From assembly GCA_902802985.1 (NCBI GenBank), contig CADCOE010000022.1, forward strand, positions 1 to 47,695: a DNA stretch of 47,695 nucleotides, in the 5' to 3' direction. The position numbers and the translations under genes are program-made. Position 1 is the stretch's first letter. Each line of letters opens with the position of its first letter. The notes beneath the pieces were generated by a model. It had not been told where the DNA came from. It searched no databases and saw nothing but the letters and a program-made list of their open reading frames with translations. The DNA comes from an uncultured Ruminococcus sp. (GTDB lineage: Bacteria > Bacillota > Clostridia > Oscillospirales > Acutalibacteraceae). This document shows positions 1 through 8,144 of this stretch, one piece after another.

Positions 1-81
1 AACCTGAGAAAGATTGAGGAGTTAAGGGCAGAGATATTACTGTTCTTTATGCGTGGTTTAAAATTGGCATTTGTTCAGTAG
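1..81 (+). CDS. Possible 3' end of an upstream gene (partial)
   Basis: The first forward frame is open from base 1 to a TAG at 79-81, giving 26 codons (begins NLRKIEELRAE, ends LKLAFVQ). The other two forward frames stop within 15 bases. The peptide looks amphipathic, but it is too short to assign to a family. It may be the tail of a gene cut by the window edge, or chance. The stretch from 82 to about 295 is AT-rich non-coding leader for the next gene. Confidence 0.25.
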   Translation, partial: NLRKIEELRAEILLFFMRGLKLAFVQ

Positions 82-199
82 ACATTAAATATAGCGGATT
101 TATCCCAGAGTGGCATTGATAAAAATGTGACGTTTTTATATAGAATTATGAATTAATTATAAATTTTAAAAATGTTAAGATAAATTTAGTTAATTCTAC

Positions 200-228
200 T
201 TAAAAAATTGGCAAAATTAAGGTATAAT
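200..228 (+). promoter_or_regulatory. Putative sigma-A promoter of the Ig-repeat surface protein gene
   Basis: There is a perfect -10 TATAAT at 223-228, and a weak -35 TTAAAA at 200-205 with 17-base spacing. It lies about 70 bases upstream of the likely ATG at 296, which has an AAAGG ribosome site at about 277-282. The -35 is poor, so only the -10 is convincing. Confidence 0.4.
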
Positions 229-330
229 ATAAACACGCAAATCTTAGAATAGTAAGTTGATGATTTGTATTTGCAGAAAGGTAGAGTGATTGTATATGAA
301 CGATAAAAATGGATCAGAAGCTCGGTTGCT

Positions 331-3300
331 ATGATTTTGTCATCTTTGATTATTTCATCAAGTGCAACGGCTCTTACAGCAAGTGCTGCCGACGCCGCTG
401 CAGCAACAACGGACAATACAGCTTCTGAGTCAGACGTAGTTGCTGATGACAGCAATGAAGAACCCCAGAGCAGCGATATTTATATAGAGAGTTTTTCGGT
501 ATCGCCTTCTTTAAGCAGTTATCTTTATGCGAACCAGGCTCTTACGTTTTATGTTTCGGTGAAGAATGCAGATGTAAGCTATGATTCTTACACCAGCTCC
601 AATATCACTATCACCAAGGGCGGAGAACAGGTTGCTGTGTTGGATTATCAGTACACTGATAATGGTCGAAAATCTTGGACTCCCACTGAAACAGGTACCT
701 ACACCGCTAAGGTTTATATTCAGGATTGGTATGGGAACATAGCCACTAAGGAAATTACTTTTGACGTTGTAGAGGCAACGATCGAAAGCTTCACCATCAG
801 TCCTTCTTCTGTCGTTGCGGTTGGCAGCGAAGTGGAATTTAATGCTACTTTCAAAAATGCCACTATGCATTATGGTGTGTATGGCCAAGAGGATATTGTT
901 ATCAAAAAGAATGGCAAAGAAGTAGCAACTGTCAGTGATCGGTATAACAGCAATCTTAAGTGGACTCCCACAGAAACAGGTAAATATACTGCTACAATGA
1001 ATTTTAAGGACTTCTATGGTTTTGCCGCTGAACCCAAAACAATTTCTTTTGAGGTTGTTGATGAGTTGTCCGCAACATTGAGTGTTCCGGGCGGTACTAC
1101 TGTTCCGGTAGCTCGTAATTTCCCGATCAACGCAGCAGCGGCAGGAGGCAAGGGTCCGTATCAGTATCAGTTTACTTTGACCAGAAACGGCAATGAAACC
1201 CTTGTTCAGGACTTCTCCTCGTCATCTACCGCTGATTTCAATTGTATGACTCCCGGAGATTTTTACACGGCAAAAGTTACCATAAAAGATGCATCTGGTC
1301 AGGAAGTAACAAAAACACTTGACTTGAAGGCTGTTTATGTGTTGACCAGCGGTATAAAAACCAGTACATCAGACGCAGTGCCGGGTGAAACGGTTAATAT
1401 CCAGGCATCAGCTAGCACCGCCCAAGTTCCTGTTACGTTTAAGTATGAGGTTGCCGGAGAAACAGATACCGTATCGACCAAATTGACCACCAAGTCGGAC
1501 GGCACGGCAGATTGGGTACCGGCTAAAGCTGGAAACTACAATATAACGGTAAATATGTTGTTTGGCAATACGGTCATTAACACAAATACATTTGCGTATA
1601 CTGTTAAAGAAAGTGATGTTGCCGTAAAAGCATCAGTAACACCCGGTACTTCGATCCCTGTGAACTGTACAGTGAAGGTCGAGGCTGCCGCAACAGGAGG
1701 AAAAGGTCCTTATCAGTATCAGTTCAGCGATGACTACACCGGTACTGTACTTCAGGCATTCTCTTCTTCCGATACTTTTGAATTGACACCCGATGAAGTA
1801 GGTGCCTATAATATTGTTGTAACGGTTAAGGATGCCTATGGCAATACTTCTCAAGATAGAGTTTTGCTGACAGCACAACAGGTGGGTTTCCAGTGGGTGA
1901 TCGTTAGTCCGACAGGAGCAGTACCCGGTCAGTCAATTCGCCTGATGGCAGCAACTAATAATTACCATATTTCTACTACCTTCCGCTATATTATTGATGG
2001 CGAAGATACATCGGAGATTATTGATTCACAGACCGGTACTTCTACTTGGACACCGACTAAGGCAGGTACTTATAATATTACAACACAGATACTCTTCAAC
2101 GGTACAGTGATCAATGCCAAAACAACATCCTACACAGTTGAGGAAAGTGATCTGAGTGCATCCGTTAAATTTGACGGCTCAGCTACTGTTCCGGTAGGTT
2201 CTAAGGTGGGCATTGACGCTTCCGCACAGAAAGGTTCCGGTTCGTATACATATAAGTATTCTTACGTTCTTAACGGTAAGGAAACCGTAATCAAGGATTT
2301 CACAGCCGATACACACGTTGATTTCACTCCCAAATCAGCAGCTGCTTATACTATTAAAGTAACGGCTAAAGATGCTTATGGCAATACAGCAACAGCAACT
2401 AAAAAATTGACCGCTGCTGAGGTTAACTTTACTTCGTTCGTGGCAAGTCCCAAGAGCGTTAAAGAGGGCGAAACCGTTAAATTGGTAGCGGTTGCCGATA
2501 ACTACAATATTCCGTTGACTTATCGCTATACAGCAACGAAAGACGGTGCCAGTGAAGTACTTACAGCAGATGCTTCCGGTGCGGCTCAGTGGACTCCGAA
2601 ATCAGCAGGCAACTACACCATAACAGCAGAAATGCTTTATAATGACAGCGTTGTTACAACAAAAACTATCACCTATACGGTTGAAAAGAAAGTCAGCGAC
2701 AATCTGGTAACAATTTACTACAAGGGCTATGCTGCTCCGCAGATTGAGTATCAGCTGTCTGACGGTAAATGGTCAGAATCTGCCGCAATGACCCGTGTAA
2801 CAGCTATTGATGGTGTAACACATAAGTACACAATTAACCTTGGTACAGAGAGTCAGGCAGTGGTTCGCTTTAATAACGGTAAGGGCAAAACAGATGATCT
2901 TGCCGGTCAGAATTACACCTTTACTAAGGGTTTGTATACTTATCAGGGTGGCATGATCTCTACAATGAAAAACAGAGATATGCTGAAAACAAATACGTTG
3001 GTAAGCACACCAAGTGTTTCCGCTGAAACAATCGCACTTGGCAAAAAGGTAACAGTATCCTGCCAGTCTACAGGCGGCACGGGCAAATATGAGTATTCCT
3101 TCAGTTACAGAAAGCTCAACTCCACCAAGTGGACTACCAAACAGAGCTTTGCAGCAAATAACAGTATTGATATTAAACCGGGTGCTCTCGGCAAGTATGT
3201 TGTTTGCGTCAAGGTAAGAGATGGCAGTGGTATTGCACAGAAGAAATACTTCGTTGTTGATGTGGTAGACTCTGTTGCAGCCGCATCCAATATCTCGGCA

Positions 3301-3552
3301 ACCAGCATTAAGCTTGGTGAAAAGATCACAGCTACAGGTGCAGCAACAGGCGGTTCAGGTAAATATGAATATGCTGTATTCTATAAGAAAAAGACCAGTG
3401 AGAAATGGTCTACCATCCAGAATTACGGCAAAAATAGTGTAGTGAATATTACTCCTGCTGTAGCTACCACCTATGATATATGCGTCAAGGTAAAAGACAA
3501 AGTGACCGGTACTATTGACAAACAGTATTTTGAGGTTGAAGTAACAAAGTAA
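331..3552 (+). CDS. Large secreted Ig-like repeat protein with a CBM25/26-like starch-binding module
   Basis: The protein has 1073 residues counted from ATG 331. Residues 1-20 look like only the hydrophobic core and cleavage site of a signal peptide (SSSATALTASAADA). From about residue 45 there are roughly eight Ig/PKD-like repeats; the middle six alternate between type A (GGKGPYQYQF) and type B (WTPTKAGTYNIT). Residues about 791-875 resemble a CBM25/26 starch-binding module (VTIYYKGY, a Tyr/Trp pair, FNNGKG, NYTF). Two further repeats of about 90 residues (about 891-1073) match the C-termini of the two LRR proteins at 9-14.6 kb. No LPXTG or dockerin is visible. ATG 331 has no ribosome site. 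The better start is ATG 296, which is out of frame by one base because of the AAAAA run at 305-309. The likely role is a secreted polysaccharide-binding or adhesion protein. Substrate and anchoring are unproven. Confidence 0.85.
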   Translation: MILSSLIISSSATALTASAADAAAATTDNTASESDVVADDSNEEPQSSDIYIESFSVSPSLSSYLYANQALTFYVSVKNADVSYDSYTSSNITITKGGEQVAVLDYQYTDNGRKSWTPTETGTYTAKVYIQDWYGNIATKEITFDVVEATIESFTISPSSVVAVGSEVEFNATFKNATMHYGVYGQEDIVIKKNGKEVATVSDRYNSNLKWTPTETGKYTATMNFKDFYGFAAEPKTISFEVVDELSATLSVPGGTTVPVARNFPINAAAAGGKGPYQYQFTLTRNGNETLVQDFSSSSTADFNCMTPGDFYTAKVTIKDASGQEVTKTLDLKAVYVLTSGIKTSTSDAVPGETVNIQASASTAQVPVTFKYEVAGETDTVSTKLTTKSDGTADWVPAKAGNYNITVNMLFGNTVINTNTFAYTVKESDVAVKASVTPGTSIPVNCTVKVEAAATGGKGPYQYQFSDDYTGTVLQAFSSSDTFELTPDEVGAYNIVVTVKDAYGNTSQDRVLLTAQQVGFQWVIVSPTGAVPGQSIRLMAATNNYHISTTFRYIIDGEDTSEIIDSQTGTSTWTPTKAGTYNITTQILFNGTVINAKTTSYTVEESDLSASVKFDGSATVPVGSKVGIDASAQKGSGSYTYKYSYVLNGKETVIKDFTADTHVDFTPKSAAAYTIKVTAKDAYGNTATATKKLTAAEVNFTSFVASPKSVKEGETVKLVAVADNYNIPLTYRYTATKDGASEVLTADASGAAQWTPKSAGNYTITAEMLYNDSVVTTKTITYTVEKKVSDNLVTIYYKGYAAPQIEYQLSDGKWSESAAMTRVTAIDGVTHKYTINLGTESQAVVRFNNGKGKTDDLAGQNYTFTKGLYTYQGGMISTMKNRDMLKTNTLVSTPSVSAETIALGKKVTVSCQSTGGTGKYEYSFSYRKLNSTKWTTKQSFAANNSIDIKPGALGKYVVCVKVRDGSGIAQKKYFVVDVVDSVAAASNISATSIKLGEKITATGAATGGSGKYEYAVFYKKKTSEKWSTIQNYGKNSVVNITPAVATTYDICVKVKDKVTGTIDKQYFEVEVTK

Positions 3553-3600
3553 TAGAACAATGGTTGGTGTGTTCTATTAAGAATATGATATGAACAATGT

Positions 3601-3636
3601 AACCCGTCCCGAAATGATCTTTCGGGACGGGTTTTC
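3601..3636 (+). terminator. Rho-independent terminator after the Ig-repeat gene
   Basis: A 14-bp perfect stem (AACCCGTCCCGAAA / TTTCGGGACGGGTT) with a 5-base loop is followed by TTTTC. It lies about 50 bases after the stop at 3552. Confidence 0.9.
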
Positions 3637-3707
3637 TATGCCCATTGGTTCGCATAGGATTTTTGAGCCTTGTGTGGAACTTTTTGTGTCAAGCAAATCT
3701 ATGCTTG

Positions 3708-3736
3708 TTGACATTATCAGGAAAAAACAATATAAT
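3708..3736 (+). promoter_or_regulatory. Strong sigma-A promoter of the marR-ABC exporter operon
   Basis: Perfect consensus TTGACA (3708-3713), a 17-base spacer, then TATAAT (3731-3736). The expected transcription start is near 3743, inside the operator-like repeats described next. Confidence 0.85.
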
Positions 3737-3737
3737 T

Positions 3738-3766
3738 GTTAGGGTGCTAACAGTTAGGGCACTGAC
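3738..3766 (+). promoter_or_regulatory. Two tandem operator-like palindromes (probable MarR autoregulation site)
   Basis: GTTAG-GGTG-CTAAC (3738-3751) is a perfect 5-bp inverted repeat. GTTAG-GGCA-CTGAC (3753-3766) is a slightly degenerate copy offset by 15 bp. They start one base after the -10 and cover the expected start site, so a bound dimer would block initiation. Binding by the adjacent MarR protein is inferred from position. Confidence 0.6.
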
Positions 3767-3789
3767 AAATTCAGAAAGGAGTGGTAAAA

Positions 3790-4239
3790 TTGGACGAAAC
3801 AAAGTATATCGGTCTTGAAATTAGTAAAATCAACAATATGTTGACAAGAAAATTTTCAAAGTCTAAATGTAAACAGCGAATTTTGGACACTACCGGCAAA
3901 AATGGCTGGATCATCGAATATATTGCACAGAATTCTGATAAAGAGATTTTTCAGCGTGATATTGAGGAACAGTTTTTGATAAGACGATCCACCGTGTCCA
4001 ATATGATACAGTTGATGGAGAAAAAAGGCTATATTGAGCGAAAATCTGTCAACTATGATGCACGGCTCAAAAAATTGGAACTGACGTATAAGGCTTGGGA
4101 AATGTACGATGATATGCAGAGCTATTTCAAGGAAAATGAAACTACAATGAGAAAGGACATCAGTGATGAGGAACTGGCAGTTTTCTTTGATGTACTCGAA
4201 AAAATACGCTGTAATTTAGAGGAAGAAGGAGGAAAATAA
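3790..4239 (+). CDS. MarR family transcriptional regulator
   Basis: A winged-helix regulator of about 149 residues that probably represses itself and the two exporter genes behind it. The DNA-binding part is visible as a helix-turn-helix and wing around DIEEQFLIRRSTVSNMIQLMEKKGYIERK, written here only to mark the region: it begins at DIEEQFLIRR and ends at KKGYIERKS. The alpha-helical dimerisation ends flank it, and the length is normal for MarR. The start is taken as TTG 3790, because the AAAGGAG ribosome site (3776-3782) would overlap the in-frame GTG at 3781 but lies 7 bases before TTG 3790. The exporter gene starts 2 bases after the stop. The ligand is unknown; MarR proteins next to drug exporters usually sense the exported compound. 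Confidence 0.85.
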   Translation: MDETKYIGLEISKINNMLTRKFSKSKCKQRILDTTGKNGWIIEYIAQNSDKEIFQRDIEEQFLIRRSTVSNMIQLMEKKGYIERKSVNYDARLKKLELTYKAWEMYDDMQSYFKENETTMRKDISDEELAVFFDVLEKIRCNLEEEGGK

Positions 4240-4241
4240 TA

Positions 4242-5975
4242 ATGATTAAGACTCTGGCAAAATGTGTGCGAGAGTACAAAGCGGCATCTGTACTGGCGCC
4301 GGTTTTTGTAGTGTTGGAGGTCATAATGGAAGTGTTGGTGCCGTACCTGATGGCAAGCTTGATTGATAACGGTATCAATAAAGGAAATATGGACTATATC
4401 TGGCAGATGGGACTGATTATTCTGGCAGCGGCATTTGCGTCATTGATATTCGGTGCATTGTCGGGACGGTTTGCGGCAGTGGCTTCCGCAGGATTTGCCA
4501 AAAATATTCGTCACGATCTGTTTTACAAAATACAGGAATTTTCCTTTGCCAATATTGATCGGTTTTCAACATCCGGTCTGGTGACAAGAATGACCACAGA
4601 TGTAACTAATGTGCAGAATGCTTATCAAATGATCATTCGTGTGGCATTTCGTGCACCGTTTATGATGATATTTGCTATGGTGATGTCGTTCAACGTGAAT
4701 GCATCTTTATCGTGGACGTTCGTGATTTTTATTCCTGTGATCGCATTGGCATTGTTTGTCATTATTAAGCTGTCATTTCCTGTGTTCAGCAGGGTGTTTA
4801 AAACCTATGACAAATTGAATAATATCGTACAAGAAAATCTGCACGGTATCAGAGTAGTCAAGTCATTTGTACGAGAGGATTTTGAAAAAGAAAAATTTGG
4901 TGCTATTTCTCAAAGCATTTATCGTGATTTTTCTAAAGCCGAAAAAACGATTGCATTTAATATGCCTGTAATGCAGGTCTGTATTTACGGATGTATATTA
5001 ATTATTTCGTGGTTTGCCGCACAGCTGATTGCTTATGGAGATATGACTACAGGTGAACTGACAAGTATGTTTACCTATATTATGCAGATATTGATGAGTT
5101 TAATGTTTATCTCAATGATTATGGTAATGGTAACTATGTCTAAAGCATCGGCGGATCGTATTTCCGAAGTTCTGAATGAAGAGATTGATCTTACTAACGC
5201 AGATGTCCCCGAAAAAAATATTCAGGATGGCAGTATTCGTTTTGAGAATGTCAGCTTCAGTTATGCCAAAGATAAAGATAAGCTTTGTCTCAAAAATGTC
5301 AGCCTTGCTATTCAATCCGGAGAAACGGTTGGTATTATTGGCGGTACGGGTTCCTCTAAATCGACTTTTGTACAGCTTATCCCCCGACTGTATGACGCTA
5401 CCGAAGGAACGGTCTATGTCGGCGGCAAAGACGTTCGCCAATATGACATCAATCGTTTGCGTGACAGTGTGGCAATGGTATTGCAGAAAAATGTATTATT
5501 TTCCGGCACCATCAAGGAAAATCTTCGTTGGGGCAACGAAAATGCTTCTGATCAAGAGTTGGTCAGAGCCTGTCGACTGGCACAGGCGGATGAATTTATC
5601 AAGCGGTTTCCCGATAAGTACGATACCTATATTGAACAGGGAGGTACCAATGTTTCGGGCGGTCAGCGTCAGCGTCTTTGTATTGCACGTGCTTTGCTCA
5701 AAAAACCGAAAATATTGATACTCGATGATTCGACAAGTGCCGTTGATACCAAAACAGATGCGCTCATTCGCAAGGCGTTTGCCGAAGAAATTCCCGATAC
5801 AACGAAAATTATTATTGCACAGCGAATTTCTTCCATACAGCACGCAGATAAAATTATTGTGCTTGACGGCGGTAAGATCAACGCTGTTGGTTCTCACGAA
5901 GAACTTTTGAAAAACAACGAAATTTATCAGGAAGTTTACTATTCACAGCAGAAAGGACGTGAAGAAGATGAGTAA
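4242..5975 (+). CDS. ABC exporter subunit 1 (fused membrane and ATPase domains)
   Basis: This 577-residue half-transporter is built as a six-helix type IV exporter domain (about 1-310) followed by an ATPase domain. Walker A is GGTGSSKST near residue 367, the signature is VSGGQ near 470, and Walker B is ILILDDSTS near 490. The residue after Walker B is Asp instead of the catalytic Glu. Its partner has Glu there but a degenerate LSQGQ signature. Together they give one degenerate and one consensus ATP site, as in heterodimeric exporters of the BmrCD/EfrCD kind. It starts 2 bases after marR and overlaps the next gene by 8 bases, so the three are one operon. Multidrug or peptide export is likely; the substrate is not visible. 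Confidence 0.92.
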   Translation: MIKTLAKCVREYKAASVLAPVFVVLEVIMEVLVPYLMASLIDNGINKGNMDYIWQMGLIILAAAFASLIFGALSGRFAAVASAGFAKNIRHDLFYKIQEFSFANIDRFSTSGLVTRMTTDVTNVQNAYQMIIRVAFRAPFMMIFAMVMSFNVNASLSWTFVIFIPVIALALFVIIKLSFPVFSRVFKTYDKLNNIVQENLHGIRVVKSFVREDFEKEKFGAISQSIYRDFSKAEKTIAFNMPVMQVCIYGCILIISWFAAQLIAYGDMTTGELTSMFTYIMQILMSLMFISMIMVMVTMSKASADRISEVLNEEIDLTNADVPEKNIQDGSIRFENVSFSYAKDKDKLCLKNVSLAIQSGETVGIIGGTGSSKSTFVQLIPRLYDATEGTVYVGGKDVRQYDINRLRDSVAMVLQKNVLFSGTIKENLRWGNENASDQELVRACRLAQADEFIKRFPDKYDTYIEQGGTNVSGGQRQRLCIARALLKKPKILILDDSTSAVDTKTDALIRKAFAEEIPDTTKIIIAQRISSIQHADKIIVLDGGKINAVGSHEELLKNNEIYQEVYYSQQKGREEDE

Positions 5976-7956
5976 GGGTACCGTTAAAAATCCTTCCGCA
6001 GGTCATCCGACTGTTTCCGCCCAATCGGTCAACGTCAACAAAACCGTTGGTCAAAAGAAACAGCCTTCCTTTAACGGTAAGAAGCCTATGGCAAAACCAC
6101 AGGGAAACCCAATGAAAACAATCAAGCGTCTGCTTGGCTACATAGGAGAATATAAGGGAAGATTTATCTTGGTATTGTTTTGTATTGTACTCAGTGCGGG
6201 CGCAGGCGTACTCAGTTCTTTATTTATACAGATACTGATGGACGATTACATCGCCCCGCTGATTACGGCGAAAACCAAAGATTTCAGCGGACTGCTCACT
6301 ATGATATTGGTGATGGGGGCAGCGTTCTTGATCGGAGCATTGTCCACCTTATTGTATAATCGGCTGATGGTCACGATCTCACAGGGAATACAGAAGAAAA
6401 TTCGTGATGAGATGTTTGCAAATATGCAAACCTTGCCGATTAAGTATTTTGATACACATACTCACGGCGATGTGATGAGCCGCTATACCAATGACACCGA
6501 TACGCTTCGACAAATGCTGTCGATCAGCGTGCCGCAGATGTTTTCTTCGTTGATTACCATTATTGCTGTATTTTTTGCTATGCTGACACTCAATATTTAT
6601 CTGACGATATTTGTGTTGTTGTTTGTGGTAGCAATGTTGTTTGTCACAAAGAAAATTGCAGGCAACAGTGCCGTACATTTTATTCGTCAGCAGCAGGAAA
6701 TCGGTGATGTCAATGGATTTATCGAGGAAATGATCAATGGTCAAAAAGTCATTAAGGTGTTCTGCCACGAAGAAGAAGCCAAAAAAGAATTTGACAAGAA
6801 AAATGCATCACTTTGTCAAAGTACCACCAATGCCAATACCTATGCCAATATTCTGATGCCTGTAATGAACAATCTCGGCAACATACAGTATGTGTTGATA
6901 GCGATTGTAGGCGGTATTCTCGCGATAACAGGACTCAGCCCCGTATCGCTTGGCATAATCGCATCATTTCTTCAGTTATCCAAGAACTTTACCCGTCCTA
7001 TCAGTGAAATCTCCAACCAACTGAATGCCGTTATTATGGCATTGGCAGGAGCGGAAAGAATATTCGCCCTGATGGACGAACAAAGTGAACAGGATCACGG
7101 CTATGTCACATTGGTGAATGCTAAATATGACAAAGAAGATCGTATTGTAGAAGCAGACGAACGCACCGAGATGTGGGCGTGGAAACATCCTCACAGTGAC
7201 GGTACGGTAACCTATACAAAGCTGTGCGGTGAAGTGGTAATGGATGATGTAGATTTCGGTTACGATCCCGAAAAAATCATTTTGCACAATGTGACACTCA
7301 AAGCTAAGCCGGGCGAAAAAATTGCTTTTGTCGGAGCAACGGGTGCCGGAAAGACAACCATTACCAATTTGATCAATCGTTTTTATGATATAGATGATGG
7401 CAAGATACGTTATGACGGTATTAATATTAATAAAATCAAGAAGCCTGATCTAAGGCGTTCACTGGGTATTGTGTTGCAGGATGTACATTTGTTTACAGGA
7501 ACGGTAATGGAAAATATCCGTTACGGCAAGTTGGATGCCTCGGATGAAGAATGTATCGCCGCCGCTAAGCTTGCCAATGCACACGATTTTATCACCCGAC
7601 TGCCCGATGGATATGACACGGTCATCACGGGCGATGGCGGACAGCTTTCCCAAGGACAATGTCAGCTTATATCTATTGCACGTGCTGCAGTTGCCGATCC
7701 TCCGGTTATGATACTGGATGAAGCCACCTCCAGCATCGACACTCGAACAGAAGCTCTTGTTCAAAAGGGAATGGATGGTTTGATGTACGGCAGAACTGTC
7801 TTTGTGATTGCTCATCGACTTTCCACCGTTAAAAATTCCGATGTGATTACGGTTCTTGAATTGGGAAGAATTATTGAGCAGGGTACGCACGATCAACTGA
7901 TTGCTCAAAAAGGACAGTATTATCGTCTTTATACCGGTGCCTTTGAACTGTCCTGA
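5968..7956 (+). CDS. ABC exporter subunit 2 (fused membrane and ATPase domains)
   Basis: The partner half-transporter has 662 residues from ATG 5968. That start lies 10 bases after AGAAAGGA; the in-frame GTG at 5959 would sit directly on the ribosome site. A polar, low-complexity N-terminal tail of about 45 residues comes first. Then follow the six-helix exporter domain and an acidic/aromatic linker insert (around EADERTEMWAWKHPHSDG, about residues 390-410). The ATPase domain has Walker A GATGAGKTT near 456, signature LSQGQ near 559 and Walker B MILDEATSS near 580, with the catalytic Glu present. The N-terminal tail and linker insert lengthen this subunit relative to its partner. It acts in the membrane as a heterodimer with the preceding gene product. 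Confidence 0.92.
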   Translation: MSKGTVKNPSAGHPTVSAQSVNVNKTVGQKKQPSFNGKKPMAKPQGNPMKTIKRLLGYIGEYKGRFILVLFCIVLSAGAGVLSSLFIQILMDDYIAPLITAKTKDFSGLLTMILVMGAAFLIGALSTLLYNRLMVTISQGIQKKIRDEMFANMQTLPIKYFDTHTHGDVMSRYTNDTDTLRQMLSISVPQMFSSLITIIAVFFAMLTLNIYLTIFVLLFVVAMLFVTKKIAGNSAVHFIRQQQEIGDVNGFIEEMINGQKVIKVFCHEEEAKKEFDKKNASLCQSTTNANTYANILMPVMNNLGNIQYVLIAIVGGILAITGLSPVSLGIIASFLQLSKNFTRPISEISNQLNAVIMALAGAERIFALMDEQSEQDHGYVTLVNAKYDKEDRIVEADERTEMWAWKHPHSDGTVTYTKLCGEVVMDDVDFGYDPEKIILHNVTLKAKPGEKIAFVGATGAGKTTITNLINRFYDIDDGKIRYDGININKIKKPDLRRSLGIVLQDVHLFTGTVMENIRYGKLDASDEECIAAAKLANAHDFITRLPDGYDTVITGDGGQLSQGQCQLISIARAAVADPPVMILDEATSSIDTRTEALVQKGMDGLMYGRTVFVIAHRLSTVKNSDVITVLELGRIIEQGTHDQLIAQKGQYYRLYTGAFELS

Positions 7957-7983
7957 GTAAGGAAACGGCAGAGATGTCCCATC

Positions 7984-8010
7984 AAAAACAGGCGGATGCC
8001 GGCGTTTTTG
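7984..8010 (+). terminator. Possible weak terminator after the ABC exporter operon
   Basis: CAAAAAC (7984-7990) pairs with GTTTTTG (8004-8010), with a short inner GGC/GCC pairing and small bulges. The stem is imperfect. It sits between the exporter stop and a new promoter at 8059. Confidence 0.3.
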
Positions 8011-8058
8011 GTGCAGTCGATTAGGAAGAGTCAGCAGTTGATTTCCAGAATTTGTGTG

Positions 8059-8087
8059 TTGAAAAATCACCTTTCGGGGCGTATAAT
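8059..8087 (+). promoter_or_regulatory. Sigma-A promoter of the CAP-domain gene
   Basis: TTGAAA (8059-8064), a 17-base spacer and TATAAT (8082-8087), about 57 bases before the ATG. Confidence 0.75.
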
Positions 8088-8144
8088 AATCCTCGAAAGA
8101 CCGAAGAAAAGCGGCTTTCAAGAATTTAACAGGAGGTTTTCTTT

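Noticed and set aside
5176..5718. Forward open frame of 180 codons inside the first ABC gene
   Set aside because: It is an alternate-frame shadow; the ABC frame carries all ATPase motifs over the same bases.
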